Positions 14,667 through 21,072 of a stretch of 31,099 nucleotides of DNA are shown here, one piece after another. This DNA is from JAFDWI01 sp040255345 (GTDB lineage Bacteria > Actinomycetota > Acidimicrobiia > Acidimicrobiales > Iamiaceae), in assembly GCA_040255345.1 (NCBI GenBank), contig JBDZUV010000024.1:1-31099 (forward strand), given 5' to 3'. Within the stretch, counting starts at the first letter, position 1; each line of letters opens with the position of its first letter. The notes under the pieces were generated by a model. The model had not been told where the DNA came from. It was given only the letters and a program-made list of their open reading frames with translations, and searched no databases. The translations under genes and the position numbers were made by a program.

Positions 14667-16112
14667 ATGACCACGACTACGACCGATGCCGACCTGATCG
14701 TGCTGGGGCTGGGCCCCGGCGGTGAGGCGGTCGCCGAGGCGGCTGCGGGGGCCGGGCGTCGGGTCGTCGGCATCGACGAACGGCTGGTGGGTGGCGAATG
14801 CCCCTATTTCGGCTGCATTCCCTCGAAGATGATCCTGCGTGCGGCACAGACTCTCGCCGAAGCGGCCCGAGTCGACGAGCTGGCCGGCCACGCCACGACC
14901 GATCCCGACTACACCCCGGTGGCGACACGGATACGCGACGAGGCGACCGCCGACTGGGACGACACGGTCGCGGTGAAGCGTTTCGAGGATCTCGGAGGCG
15001 TCTTCGCCCGTGGGCACGGTCGCCTGGTCGGTCGGGACCGCGACGGCCGGCTACTGGTCGAGGTCGCCGACGCCACCTACCGTGCGCCCGACGTGGTCCT
15101 CGCCACCGGCACCGACCCGGTCGTGCCGCACATCGACGGGCTGGCCGAACTCCTCGAGAGGGGTGACCGGTCCGACCCGGTGGTGTGGACCAACCGTGAG
15201 GCGATCCGCTCCCCGCGACTGCCGGCATCACTCGCCGTGCTGGGCGGTGGGCCGATCGGCTGCGAGCTGGCGCAGGGTTACGCCCGGTTCGGCGTGGCGG
15301 TCACGATCATCCAGCACTCGTCCCGCCTGTTGGGCAGAGAAGAGCCCGAAGCATCGTCGGTCGTCGCCGACGTGTTCGCCCGCGACGGTATCGACGTGCG
15401 CTTCGACTCCTCGGTGACCGCCGTGCACGCCGACCGCGACGGCGGGGTCCGTCTCGCGCTGTCCACCGGCGACGGCTCCGACGTGACGGTCACCGCGGAC
15501 AAGCTGCTGGTCGCCACCGGCCGCGGGGCCAGGTTGCGGGGCATCGGGCTCGAGACGGTGGGCCTGACGCCCGACGCCCACGCCGTCCAGGTCGATGACC
15601 GCATGGGAGTGCTCGACGCCGACGGTCACCCCGTCGGTGGGCTGCACGCGGTGGGTGACATCACCGGGCGCGGGCCGTTCACCCATGTCGCCACCTGGCA
15701 GGCCAGAGTGCTGACCGGTCGCCTGCTGGGCCGATCCGATCCGCCCTTCGGCGGCTACCACGGCCTCGCGTGGACGACCTTCACCGATCCCGAGGTCGGC
15801 CGGGTCGGCATGACCGAGGCCGAAGCCCACGACGCCGGCATCGAGGTGCGCACCGCACGCGCGGAGATCGCGTCGGACACCCGGGGTTGGATCCACGGAC
15901 CGGGCAACGACGGGTTCGTCAAGCTGGTCGTCGATGCCGAGCACGACGTGGTCGTGGGCGCGACCGTCGTCGCGCCGCACGGCGGCGAGATCCTGGGATT
16001 GCTCACGCTCGCCGTGCACGCCCGGGTGCCGGTCACGACCCTGGCCACGATGCACTACGTGTTCCCGACCCTGCACCGCACCGTGCTCGAAGCCCTCGAC
16101 GACCTCGCGTGA
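14667..16112 (+). CDS. FAD-dependent pyridine nucleotide-disulfide oxidoreductase, atypical
   Basis: 481-residue member of the lipoamide dehydrogenase/mercuric reductase fold. FAD site GLGPGGE (14-20), redox pair Cys45 and Cys50 (GGECPYFGCIPSK), NAD(P) site VLGGGPIGCE (about 191-200), FAD ribityl segment HAVGDITG, and a C-terminal dimerisation domain. In lipoamide, glutathione and mycothione reductases the C-terminus carries His-Pro-Thr...Glu as catalytic dyad. Here the corresponding stretch is YVFPTLHRT: Phe466 takes the His place and Arg471 the Glu place, with His470 near by. No mercury-binding C-terminal Cys pair is visible either. The natural oxidant is therefore unclear; it may be a quinone, metal or small disulfide. 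It stands alone, convergent with the kinase-like gene. Confidence 0.85.
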   Translation: MTTTTTDADLIVLGLGPGGEAVAEAAAGAGRRVVGIDERLVGGECPYFGCIPSKMILRAAQTLAEAARVDELAGHATTDPDYTPVATRIRDEATADWDDTVAVKRFEDLGGVFARGHGRLVGRDRDGRLLVEVADATYRAPDVVLATGTDPVVPHIDGLAELLERGDRSDPVVWTNREAIRSPRLPASLAVLGGGPIGCELAQGYARFGVAVTIIQHSSRLLGREEPEASSVVADVFARDGIDVRFDSSVTAVHADRDGGVRLALSTGDGSDVTVTADKLLVATGRGARLRGIGLETVGLTPDAHAVQVDDRMGVLDADGHPVGGLHAVGDITGRGPFTHVATWQARVLTGRLLGRSDPPFGGYHGLAWTTFTDPEVGRVGMTEAEAHDAGIEVRTARAEIASDTRGWIHGPGNDGFVKLVVDAEHDVVVGATVVAPHGGEILGLLTLAVHARVPVTTLATMHYVFPTLHRTVLEALDDLA

Positions 16113-16188
16113 CCGGCCCCCGCCCGTGCCCCGAGCCCCACATCGTCCGAAGTCCAGGTCGTTTCGGGCTGCGAGGCCCCCGAGCCGT

Positions 16189-16200
16189 GCTGCATGCAGC
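16189..16200. repeat. Perfect 12-bp palindrome in a convergent gap
   Basis: GCTGCATGCAGC lies in the 123-bp gap between the FAD oxidoreductase and the kinase-like gene. A second inverted repeat, ACAGCT-C-AGCTGT at 16231-16243, covers the stop codon of the kinase-like gene. Either could fold in the 3' ends of the converging messages, but neither has a T tract. Confidence 0.3.
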
Positions 16201-16235
16201 GAGCGTCCAACAGATGGGTGCGAAAGCGGGACAGC

Positions 16236-17117
16236 TCAGCTGTAGCGGCGGGTGACCCGGTCGACGTCGGCGCCGTAGGAGCCCCCGAACAGGCACGCAT
16301 GAACAAGCAGAGGTACGAGCTGGTGCAGCTCCACCCGGTCGTCGCGGCCAGGTGCCGGCGGGGCGAACTCGTCGTAGGCGGCGAACGTGGCCGTTGGGAA
16401 ACCGCCGAAGAGGTGCATCATGGCCAGATCGGACTCGGGATGACCGCCATGTGCCGCAGGGTCGATCAGCCACGCGTCACCGCCGGCACTCCACAAGGTG
16501 TTGCCACCCCACAGATCGCCGTGCACCCGTGCCGGGGCGATGGCCGGTCCGGCGAGATCGTCGTCGGGGTCGAGGAGCCGTTCGGCGATGCGCCCGACCC
16601 GAGCGGCCGTGCCCGCGGGCAGCGCACCCCGCCGGTCGGCTTCGGCGACCAACGGTTCGAGCCGTTGGGTGACCACGAATTCCGCCCACGTCGCACATGG
16701 CCGATCGTCCACCCCGAGCCGGCCGAGGAACCCCGCGGTGCCACCGCCGGGTGGGACTGCGCCGAACGCTTCGGCACCGACGGCGTGCAACCGGGCGAGC
16801 CCCACGCCGAGTCGCTCGGCCGCGCCGGCGCTGGGCCGCCCGGGGTCGACCCAGCTCAACACGAGCACGCGGTCGTCGACGCCCAGCACTTCGGGCACCG
16901 GCACCACGCCGGGCTCCCGCAGCCAGGCCAGCCCGGCGGCCTCGACGGCGAGCACGCCCGGCAGCGGGTCGGCCAGCGTCTTCGCGAACACCGGTTCGCC
17001 CTTGGTGAAGACCCGCCACGCTTCGCCGATGGACCCACCCGAGAGGCGATGTGCACTCTGGCCTGCCACGCCGGCCACGTCGCCCACCCAGGCGACGACC
17101 TGTACGTCGGTCGTCAC
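16236..17117 (-). CDS. Fructosamine kinase family protein (ketosamine 3-kinase)
   Basis: 293-residue protein-kinase-fold enzyme of the fructosamine/ribulosamine 3-kinase family, which phosphorylates sugar adducts on protein amino groups so that they fall off. Visible: nucleotide-binding Lys46 (FAKTLA), catalytic HGDLWGGN with Asp201 and Asn206, metal-binding Asp219 in LIDPAAHGGHPESD, and the family-specific LAMMHLFGG. It starts with GTG at 17117, 7 nt after the phosphatase stop. Bacterial members usually act on ribulosamines and erythrulosamines and often sit beside low-molecular-weight phosphatase genes, as here. Aminoglycoside phosphotransferase is an alternative by fold only. Confidence 0.87.
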   Translation of the reverse strand: MTTDVQVVAWVGDVAGVAGQSAHRLSGGSIGEAWRVFTKGEPVFAKTLADPLPGVLAVEAAGLAWLREPGVVPVPEVLGVDDRVLVLSWVDPGRPSAGAAERLGVGLARLHAVGAEAFGAVPPGGGTAGFLGRLGVDDRPCATWAEFVVTQRLEPLVAEADRRGALPAGTAARVGRIAERLLDPDDDLAGPAIAPARVHGDLWGGNTLWSAGGDAWLIDPAAHGGHPESDLAMMHLFGGFPTATFAAYDEFAPPAPGRDDRVELHQLVPLLVHACLFGGSYGADVDRVTRRYS

Positions 17118-17124
17118 CCGATCG

Positions 17125-17649
17125 TCACCGCCGGGTCGAGTCGGCCGCGTCGATCGCAGCGACGAATCCGTCGGCCGCGGCTTCGATCATGCCGATCACG
17201 ACCTCGAAACCGTCGCCGTCGCCGTAGTAGGGATCGGGGACTTCTGCATCGGCCGGTGCAGCACGGTCGAACGAGCGCAGCATCGCCACCTTGGCGGCCT
17301 CGTCTGGCGTTCGTGCCAGGTCGATCACGTCGGAGCGGTTCGCATGATCCGCGACCAGCACCAGATCGAAGTCGGCGAGGTCGTGGCGGGCGAGTTGCCG
17401 TGCGGTGTGGGTGTCGTCGTAGCCGTGGCGCCGCAACGTCGCCCCGGCGCGGGTGTCGGCACCCTGGCCGACATGCCACGACCCGGTGCCGGCCGAATCG
17501 ATCTCGACCACACCGGCGAGATCGGCCTCGTCGAGCCGGGCACGGAACACGGCCGCGGCCATCGGTGAGCGGCAGATGTTGCCCAGGCACACGATGACCA
17601 CCCGCAGCGGGCGGCCGGCGGGAAGCTCGATCGACGCACGTCCGTCCAT
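17125..17649 (-). CDS. Low-molecular-weight protein-tyrosine-phosphatase family protein
   Basis: 174-residue cytosolic phosphatase. The P loop VCLGNICRSP places nucleophile Cys21, Arg27 and Ser28 as in the family, and the general acid is Asp139 in DPYY. Family members dephosphorylate phosphotyrosine; some also remove the 5-phosphate from protein ribulosamine 5-phosphate. With a ketosamine kinase gene 7 nt downstream, the second role is attractive: this enzyme would create the kinase's substrate. The ATG at 17649 has TAGGGT at leaderless distance upstream; further upstream codons add only non-homologous sequence. Confidence 0.9.
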   Translation of the reverse strand: MDGRASIELPAGRPLRVVIVCLGNICRSPMAAAVFRARLDEADLAGVVEIDSAGTGSWHVGQGADTRAGATLRRHGYDDTHTARQLARHDLADFDLVLVADHANRSDVIDLARTPDEAAKVAMLRSFDRAAPADAEVPDPYYGDGDGFEVVIGMIEAAADGFVAAIDAADSTRR

Positions 17650-17656
17650 CAGCGTG

Positions 17657-17662
17657 ACCCTA
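17657..17662 (-). promoter_or_regulatory. Leaderless-type -10 hexamer before the phosphatase gene
   Basis: On the minus strand TAGGGT ends 7 nt before the ATG at 17649. The rest of the 243-bp gap up to the PadR-TrmO stop (17893) holds no gene I can support. Confidence 0.4.
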
Positions 17663-17892
17663 CCGGCGCGGGGCCGTGCCACACGGCAGGTCGTCTTGGA
17701 CGGCGCACCCCGGTGCGAAGGCCGTCCGGCAAGGTCGAGCAATCCCGGCACTGGCCGTTCGGGTCGGGTGGAAGCATCCGGCGCGAAGGGTCCGATGCGC
17801 GACCGTCTTCTCGAACGTCGGCCCGTCGTGTCGACCATGACGACCCGCAATCGGTCGACCCGCGGCCCGGATCGTGGATCGGATCGCGGCGC

Positions 17893-18612
17893 TCACCGTT
17901 CGCCGGGCGGGCCGAGCACGGGTTTGATGTCGACCACGGGCGTCCCGTCGACCGCCTCGATGCCGCTCACCTCCAGCCGTGGCCCGTCGATCGCGAGCAC
18001 CTCGACCTGGTGCAGCCCGAGCGGGTTGGGCCGATCGGGTGACCGGGTGGCGAACACGCCTCGAGGCCGGCGCCGCCGGTCACCTCGCGGCTGTACCGCC
18101 AAGGTGTCGCGTCGGGCGCGGTCGAGCCAGGTGATCACCACCAGGTCGTCGCCGACGGCGATGCCCGCGAGTGCGGCGACCAGTTCGTCGTCGACGACGA
18201 TCATCGCAGCGGGCGCGCCTTCGTCGGCCTGCCGGGGTGCGGTGGAAGGATCGGTCAAGCTCGATTCGACGCTGCCGATCTGCCGAAGACCGATGCGCGG
18301 TGCGGCATCGACCGAGCCGAGTTCCTCGGCGAGTTCGGCAACCAGCGGTCGGAGGTCGCCGAGGATCCGCCGACCGGTGGCCGTGGCCCGGTAGCTGCGC
18401 CGGGCCCGACCGTCTGCGACAACGGCGCGGCTGGTCAGCAGCCCGTCCTGCTCCATCCGGTGCAGCAGGGGATACAGCGTGCCGGGGCTGATCGAATAAC
18501 CGTGGCGGGCGAGTTCGGCGGCCATCCACGCGCCGTGCACGCCGCCGGCCTCGGCGTGGTGCAGCACGTGGACCGGCACCAAACCGCGCAACAGCGAGCG
18601 CGACAGGTTCAT
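17893..18612 (-). CDS. PadR-type DNA-binding domain fused to a TrmO-like domain
   Basis: 239-residue two-domain protein. Residues 1-98 are a PadR-family winged helix: LLRGLVPVHVLHHAE, GAWMAAELARHGYSISPGTLYPLLHRME, and the wing DGRARRSYRATATGRR. Residues about 106-235 are a TrmO (YaeB) domain: IGSVESSL, PRQ, VVDDELVAALAG, PRGVFATRSPDRPNPLGL (183-200) and VDGTPVVDIKP (221-231). TrmO uses S-adenosylmethionine to N6-methylate t6A37 in some tRNAs. No frameshift or stop separates the halves, and both keep their signatures. The ATG at 18612 has TATTGT 8 nt upstream. It is divergent from a VOC gene, the usual PadR arrangement. Whether the TrmO part is an enzyme or a ligand sensor cannot be decided from sequence. 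Confidence 0.88.
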   Translation of the reverse strand: MNLSRSLLRGLVPVHVLHHAEAGGVHGAWMAAELARHGYSISPGTLYPLLHRMEQDGLLTSRAVVADGRARRSYRATATGRRILGDLRPLVAELAEELGSVDAAPRIGLRQIGSVESSLTDPSTAPRQADEGAPAAMIVVDDELVAALAGIAVGDDLVVITWLDRARRDTLAVQPRGDRRRRPRGVFATRSPDRPNPLGLHQVEVLAIDGPRLEVSGIEAVDGTPVVDIKPVLGPPGER

Positions 18613-18620
18613 GTCGACGA

Positions 18621-18626
18621 ACAATA
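18621..18626 (-). promoter_or_regulatory. -10-like hexamer of the PadR-TrmO gene
   Basis: TATTGT on the minus strand, 8 nt before the ATG at 18612. It overlaps the end of the palindrome at 18624-18640, so a protein bound there would block it. Confidence 0.35.
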
Positions 18627-18640
18627 TCGATTTTCGTTAT
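18624..18640. promoter_or_regulatory. 17-bp palindrome between divergent genes, probable PadR operator
   Basis: ATATCGA-TTT-TCGTTAT: 7-bp arms with one mismatch pair (ATAnCGA / TCGnTAT) around a 3-nt spacer. It is strikingly AT-rich for this genome and overlaps the -10 elements of both flanking genes. PadR proteins usually bind AT-rich palindromes in their own promoter, so this is the expected autoregulatory site controlling the fusion gene and the VOC gene together. Confidence 0.6.
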
Positions 18641-18643
18641 CAT
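18638..18643 (+). promoter_or_regulatory. -10 hexamer of the VOC gene
   Basis: TATCAT matches the -10 consensus at 5 of 6 positions and shares three bases with the palindrome. Transcription near 18650 would leave a short leader with GGAGGA at 18664-18669, 6 nt before the ATG at 18676. Confidence 0.5.
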
Positions 18644-18675
18644 GGTCGTGTTCCCACCTGATCGGAGGACGGACC

Positions 18676-19095
18676 ATGGCCACTGTCAGCGTCCGCTACA
18701 TCGTCGACGACGTCGACGCCGCCATCGAGTTCTACGGCACCCATCTCGGGTTCGAGCTGCAGATGCACCCGGCGCCACCTTTCGCCATGCTCACCCGGGG
18801 CGATCTACGTCTCAATCTGAGTGCGCCGAATCCCAGCTCCGGTGGCGGGCGGTCGATGCCCGACGGCACCGTTCCCGCTCCGGGCGGATGGAACCGGTTC
18901 CAGCTCGAGGTCGACGACATCGCAGCGGTCGTCACCGGCCTCGAGGCCGCAGGCGTTCACTTCCGCAACCAGATCATCGATGGCATCGGCGGACGTCAGG
19001 TGCTCGTGGAGGACCCGTCGGGCAACCCGATCGAGTTGTTCGAGCCGACACGGCCCGAAGCCCGCCTGAACGCGAACGAGCGCGACGACACCTGA
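18676..19095 (+). CDS. VOC (glyoxalase/bleomycin-resistance) family protein
   Basis: 139-residue protein made of two beta-alpha-beta-beta-beta modules (about 4-60 and 72-124). Signatures include SVRYIVDDVDAAIEFYGTHLGFEL at the start (residues 5-28, only partly quoted families share it), FQLEVDDI, GRQVLVEDPSGNPIELFEP with the usual C-terminal metal-ligand glutamate region. The family covers metal-dependent isomerases, dioxygenases and antibiotic-binding proteins; the ligand cannot be read here. A strong GGAGGA ribosome site and its own -10 suggest efficient expression when the shared operator is free. It is likely the main target of the divergent PadR-TrmO regulator. Confidence 0.87.
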   Translation: MATVSVRYIVDDVDAAIEFYGTHLGFELQMHPAPPFAMLTRGDLRLNLSAPNPSSGGGRSMPDGTVPAPGGWNRFQLEVDDIAAVVTGLEAAGVHFRNQIIDGIGGRQVLVEDPSGNPIELFEPTRPEARLNANERDDT

Positions 19096-19137
19096 GCAGC
19101 CCCGGTCGGCGTCGAAGACGATCAGCCGATCGCTCAC

Positions 19138-19160
19138 CCCGACCGACGAGCACCGTCGGG
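19138..19160 (+). terminator. Weak hairpin after the VOC gene
   Basis: CCCGAC at 19138-19143 pairs with GTCGGG at 19155-19160 across an 11-nt loop, about 43 nt past the VOC stop, with no T tract. The rest of the 213-bp convergent gap (19096-19308) shows nothing else that I can support. Confidence 0.25.
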
Positions 19161-19308
19161 CCGGAGAAGGGGTGACCCGTCCGGGCGGCCGGTGATTCTC
19201 CCTCGCCGTCGCGCCTGGCAGGAGGCATGATCCGAACGGTCGCAGTGACCGGGCTCGAGCCTCGGCCCCACGGCGCGACGGTGGCACGCCGTGCGCCTCG
19301 TCTGTGGC

Positions 19309-19896
19309 TCAGGCGCCGTTGTCGGGACAGGTCTCGTCGGTCTTGACCACCCCGAAGGTGACGCCGGTTTCCGGTGTGAACTTGCTCCCTGCAGGTGGGA
19401 TCTGAGAACACACCTGCCAGTGCTGGTGGATGATCTGGCGTCGACCCTTGCCGCTGGTGTCACGCACCGCGACCGCCACGGGCGTACCGCCGGCGAGCGC
19501 CTCGATGTCGTCTTTGGCCGAGCTCAGGACGTTGCCGATCTCGTCGGGCATCGTCCACACGCCTGAGTCTTCCAGCGGCCCGGTGTCGGCGGGTGCGGCC
19601 GTGGTCCGCGGGGTCGAGGTCGACGGCGTGACCGTCGTGGGGGGCAACGTCGACGCGAGTGTGGGCCGGGTTCGGGGCGCAGCAGCCGTCGAGTCCGGAT
19701 CGCCGGTCGAGCTCGACGTGGACGGTTGCACCGCGAACCGGACCGACAGAGCGACGACGGCGAACAACGCAACGAAGATCCAGACCCACCCTCCGCCGAA
19801 GAAGTCGACGACACGATTCGGTTGCCGCTCATCGGGACGGTGCTGATCGGGCGCCACCGCGCTCCTCTGATTGCTGGAATGATCCGGACCATCCAT
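19309..19896 (-). CDS. Membrane-anchored PASTA-domain protein
   Basis: 195-residue protein: a charged cytosolic N-terminus (1-35), one membrane helix (about 36-55, GWVWIFVALFAVVALSV), a Pro/Thr/Ser-rich outside linker (56-112), then a single PASTA-like domain (116-192) with MPDEIGNVLSSAKDDIEA, DTSGKGRRQI, VCSQIPPAG and FGVVKTDETCP. Cys163 and Cys190 could form a disulfide. PASTA domains bind cell-wall fragments or beta-lactams in Ser/Thr kinases and penicillin-binding proteins; here there is no kinase or transpeptidase domain, so a wall-sensing or tethering role is only a guess. The ATG at 19896 is the first that leaves a normal short tail; a GTG at 19905 is possible. Confidence 0.78.
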   Translation of the reverse strand: MDGPDHSSNQRSAVAPDQHRPDERQPNRVVDFFGGGWVWIFVALFAVVALSVRFAVQPSTSSSTGDPDSTAAAPRTRPTLASTLPPTTVTPSTSTPRTTAAPADTGPLEDSGVWTMPDEIGNVLSSAKDDIEALAGGTPVAVAVRDTSGKGRRQIIHQHWQVCSQIPPAGSKFTPETGVTFGVVKTDETCPDNGA

Positions 19897-19923
19897 TGTG
19901 CCCACTCGGGCATGCCGTGACGT

Positions 19924-19934
19924 ACGGTGACCGT
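19924..19934. promoter_or_regulatory. Short inverted repeat upstream of the PASTA gene
   Basis: ACGGT-G-ACCGT, a perfect 5-bp inverted repeat with a 1-nt spacer, in the 251-bp divergent gap between the PASTA gene and the methyltransferase gene. It may be a regulator site; no protein is suggested by context. I see no gene in this gap. Confidence 0.2.
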
Positions 19935-20135
19935 GAGTGTGTTCTCCCTCGTGGCGATCTCGAGGCGCATGGCCCTCAGACGAGTGCCGGCTCCGCACCC
20001 CGCAACGACCAGGAACTGCTGCCGACCCGGCACCACGACCCGCTGCCTCGGCGGTCCGGTCCCGACGATCGCTCGACCCCGTCAGCACAGACCGGCTCGC
20101 GGGGTTTTTCGCCGACACCGTCCGACACCAAGGCG

Positions 20136-20141
20136 TACAAT
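20136..20141 (+). promoter_or_regulatory. Leaderless-type promoter of the methyltransferase gene
   Basis: TACAAT (5 of 6 to consensus) ends 6 nt before the ATG at 20148. CCGACA at 20112-20117 is a fair -35 (4 of 6) at 18-nt spacing. This is the best-formed example of the leaderless pattern in the window. Confidence 0.55.
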
Positions 20142-20147
20142 TCGCCG

Positions 20148-21005
20148 ATGGCGAACGAGGAGCAGGTAGCGCTCTGGGACGACCGGGTCGGTGATGCCTG
20201 GGTCGCCAACGCATCCACCTACGACACGATGCTCGAACCCATCGGGCTCGCGACGATGCAACGTCTCGATCTCACCCCGGGCGACCACGTGCTGGATCTC
20301 GGCTGCGGGACCGGCGCGACGACGGTCGAGCTCGCCCGCCGGGTCACCCCGAACGGCGCCGCCGGCCAGGTGACCGGCGTCGACCTGTCGAACCGCATGG
20401 TCGCCGCCGCACGGGCACGGGCCGAGGCGGCCGGCATCGGTGGCATCGACTTCGTCGTCGACGACGTACAGACCGCCGAGCTGGGCAGTGGCCGGTACGA
20501 CCGGGCGTTCTCCCGCATGGGCGTGATGTTCTTCGCAGATCCGGCCGCAGCGTTCACCAACGTGGCCCGGTCACTGCGTGCCCGCGGGCAGCTCGCATTC
20601 TGTTGCTTCCAGCCACCCGACAAGAATCCCGCCGTCCTGCTCGCCATGGTCGCCGCCGGCGAAATCCTCTCGATCGACCCTCCCGACCCGTCGAAACCGA
20701 ACCCGTTCTCTCTCGCGGATGCGGCCCGGACCACCGCGCTGCTGGAGAGTGCCGGCTTCGTCGACGTCGACATCACGCCGGGTCCCGATCGCATCGAACT
20801 GCCCGTCCGCGACGATCTGCGGACCATCGCCGAGAAGATGCTCGAGCAGACCCCACTCACCAACGCACGCTTCGCCGCCGCGGACGACCTGACCCGCAAC
20901 GCCGCGATCGACGCCACCTCCGAGGCGCTCGAGGCCCACCGGACCGGTGACCTGCTGTCGCTCGGCGCGGGCATCTGGCTCGTGACCGCCCACACCCCCG
21001 ACTGA
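20148..21005 (+). CDS. Class I SAM-dependent methyltransferase
   Basis: 285-residue Rossmann-fold methyltransferase of the UbiE/Methyltransf_11-like group. Motif I is VLDLGCGTGAT (48-58), the acidic residue after the second strand is in GVDLSN, and the motif II/III region contains FVVDDVQ, FSRMGVMFFADP and LRARGQLAFCCF. The C-terminal half has the SLADAARTTALLESAGF element usual for enzymes that methylate small molecules or unknown substrates. It is a single gene with its own promoter and a strong hairpin at the stop. Substrate unknown. Confidence 0.87.
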   Translation: MANEEQVALWDDRVGDAWVANASTYDTMLEPIGLATMQRLDLTPGDHVLDLGCGTGATTVELARRVTPNGAAGQVTGVDLSNRMVAAARARAEAAGIGGIDFVVDDVQTAELGSGRYDRAFSRMGVMFFADPAAAFTNVARSLRARGQLAFCCFQPPDKNPAVLLAMVAAGEILSIDPPDPSKPNPFSLADAARTTALLESAGFVDVDITPGPDRIELPVRDDLRTIAEKMLEQTPLTNARFAAADDLTRNAAIDATSEALEAHRTGDLLSLGAGIWLVTAHTPD

Positions 21006-21020
21006 GGCCCGGTCGGGCCT
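21005..21020. terminator. Strong hairpin at the methyltransferase stop, possibly bidirectional
   Basis: AGGCCC-GGTC-GGGCCT is a perfect 6-bp stem with a 4-nt loop (the G and C of the loop could also pair). It starts on the last base of the methyltransferase stop and lies 52 nt past the moeA stop on the other strand, so it can serve both converging units. Confidence 0.5.
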
Positions 21021-21031
21021 GCGGACGGCGG

Positions 21032-21061
21032 GCACCCCGACCCCGGCGGTGCGGTCGGTGC
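21032..21061. terminator. Second hairpin in the moeA/methyltransferase gap
   Basis: CCGACC at 21037-21042 pairs with GGTCGG at 21053-21058, extended after a 2-nt bulge by GCA/TGC. It lies 11 nt past the moeA stop on the minus strand and may end the long nar-mob-moe message. No T tract. Confidence 0.4.
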
Positions 21062-21072
21062 AGCGTGCGAGA

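Noticed and set aside
16236..17117. Aminoglycoside resistance phosphotransferase
   Set aside because: The fold is shared, but the GHPESDLAMMHLFGG segment and the neighbouring LMW phosphatase gene are those of the fructosamine/ribulosamine kinase family.
17650..17892. Possible small gene between the phosphatase and PadR-TrmO genes
   Set aside because: Open frames exist on both strands but have no motif and no usable ribosome site, and they extend into neighbouring genes in the wrong frame.
18613..18624. TTG start that would add four residues to the PadR-TrmO protein
   Set aside because: It falls inside the promoter/operator region, and the ATG at 18612 gives a normal PadR N-terminus.
19897..20147. 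Small coding regions on either strand in the PASTA/methyltransferase divergent gap
   Set aside because: A minus-strand frame beginning MRLEIATREN looks briefly protein-like but continues out of frame through the PASTA gene. The plus-strand frame is Arg/Pro-rich and overlaps the methyltransferase promoter.
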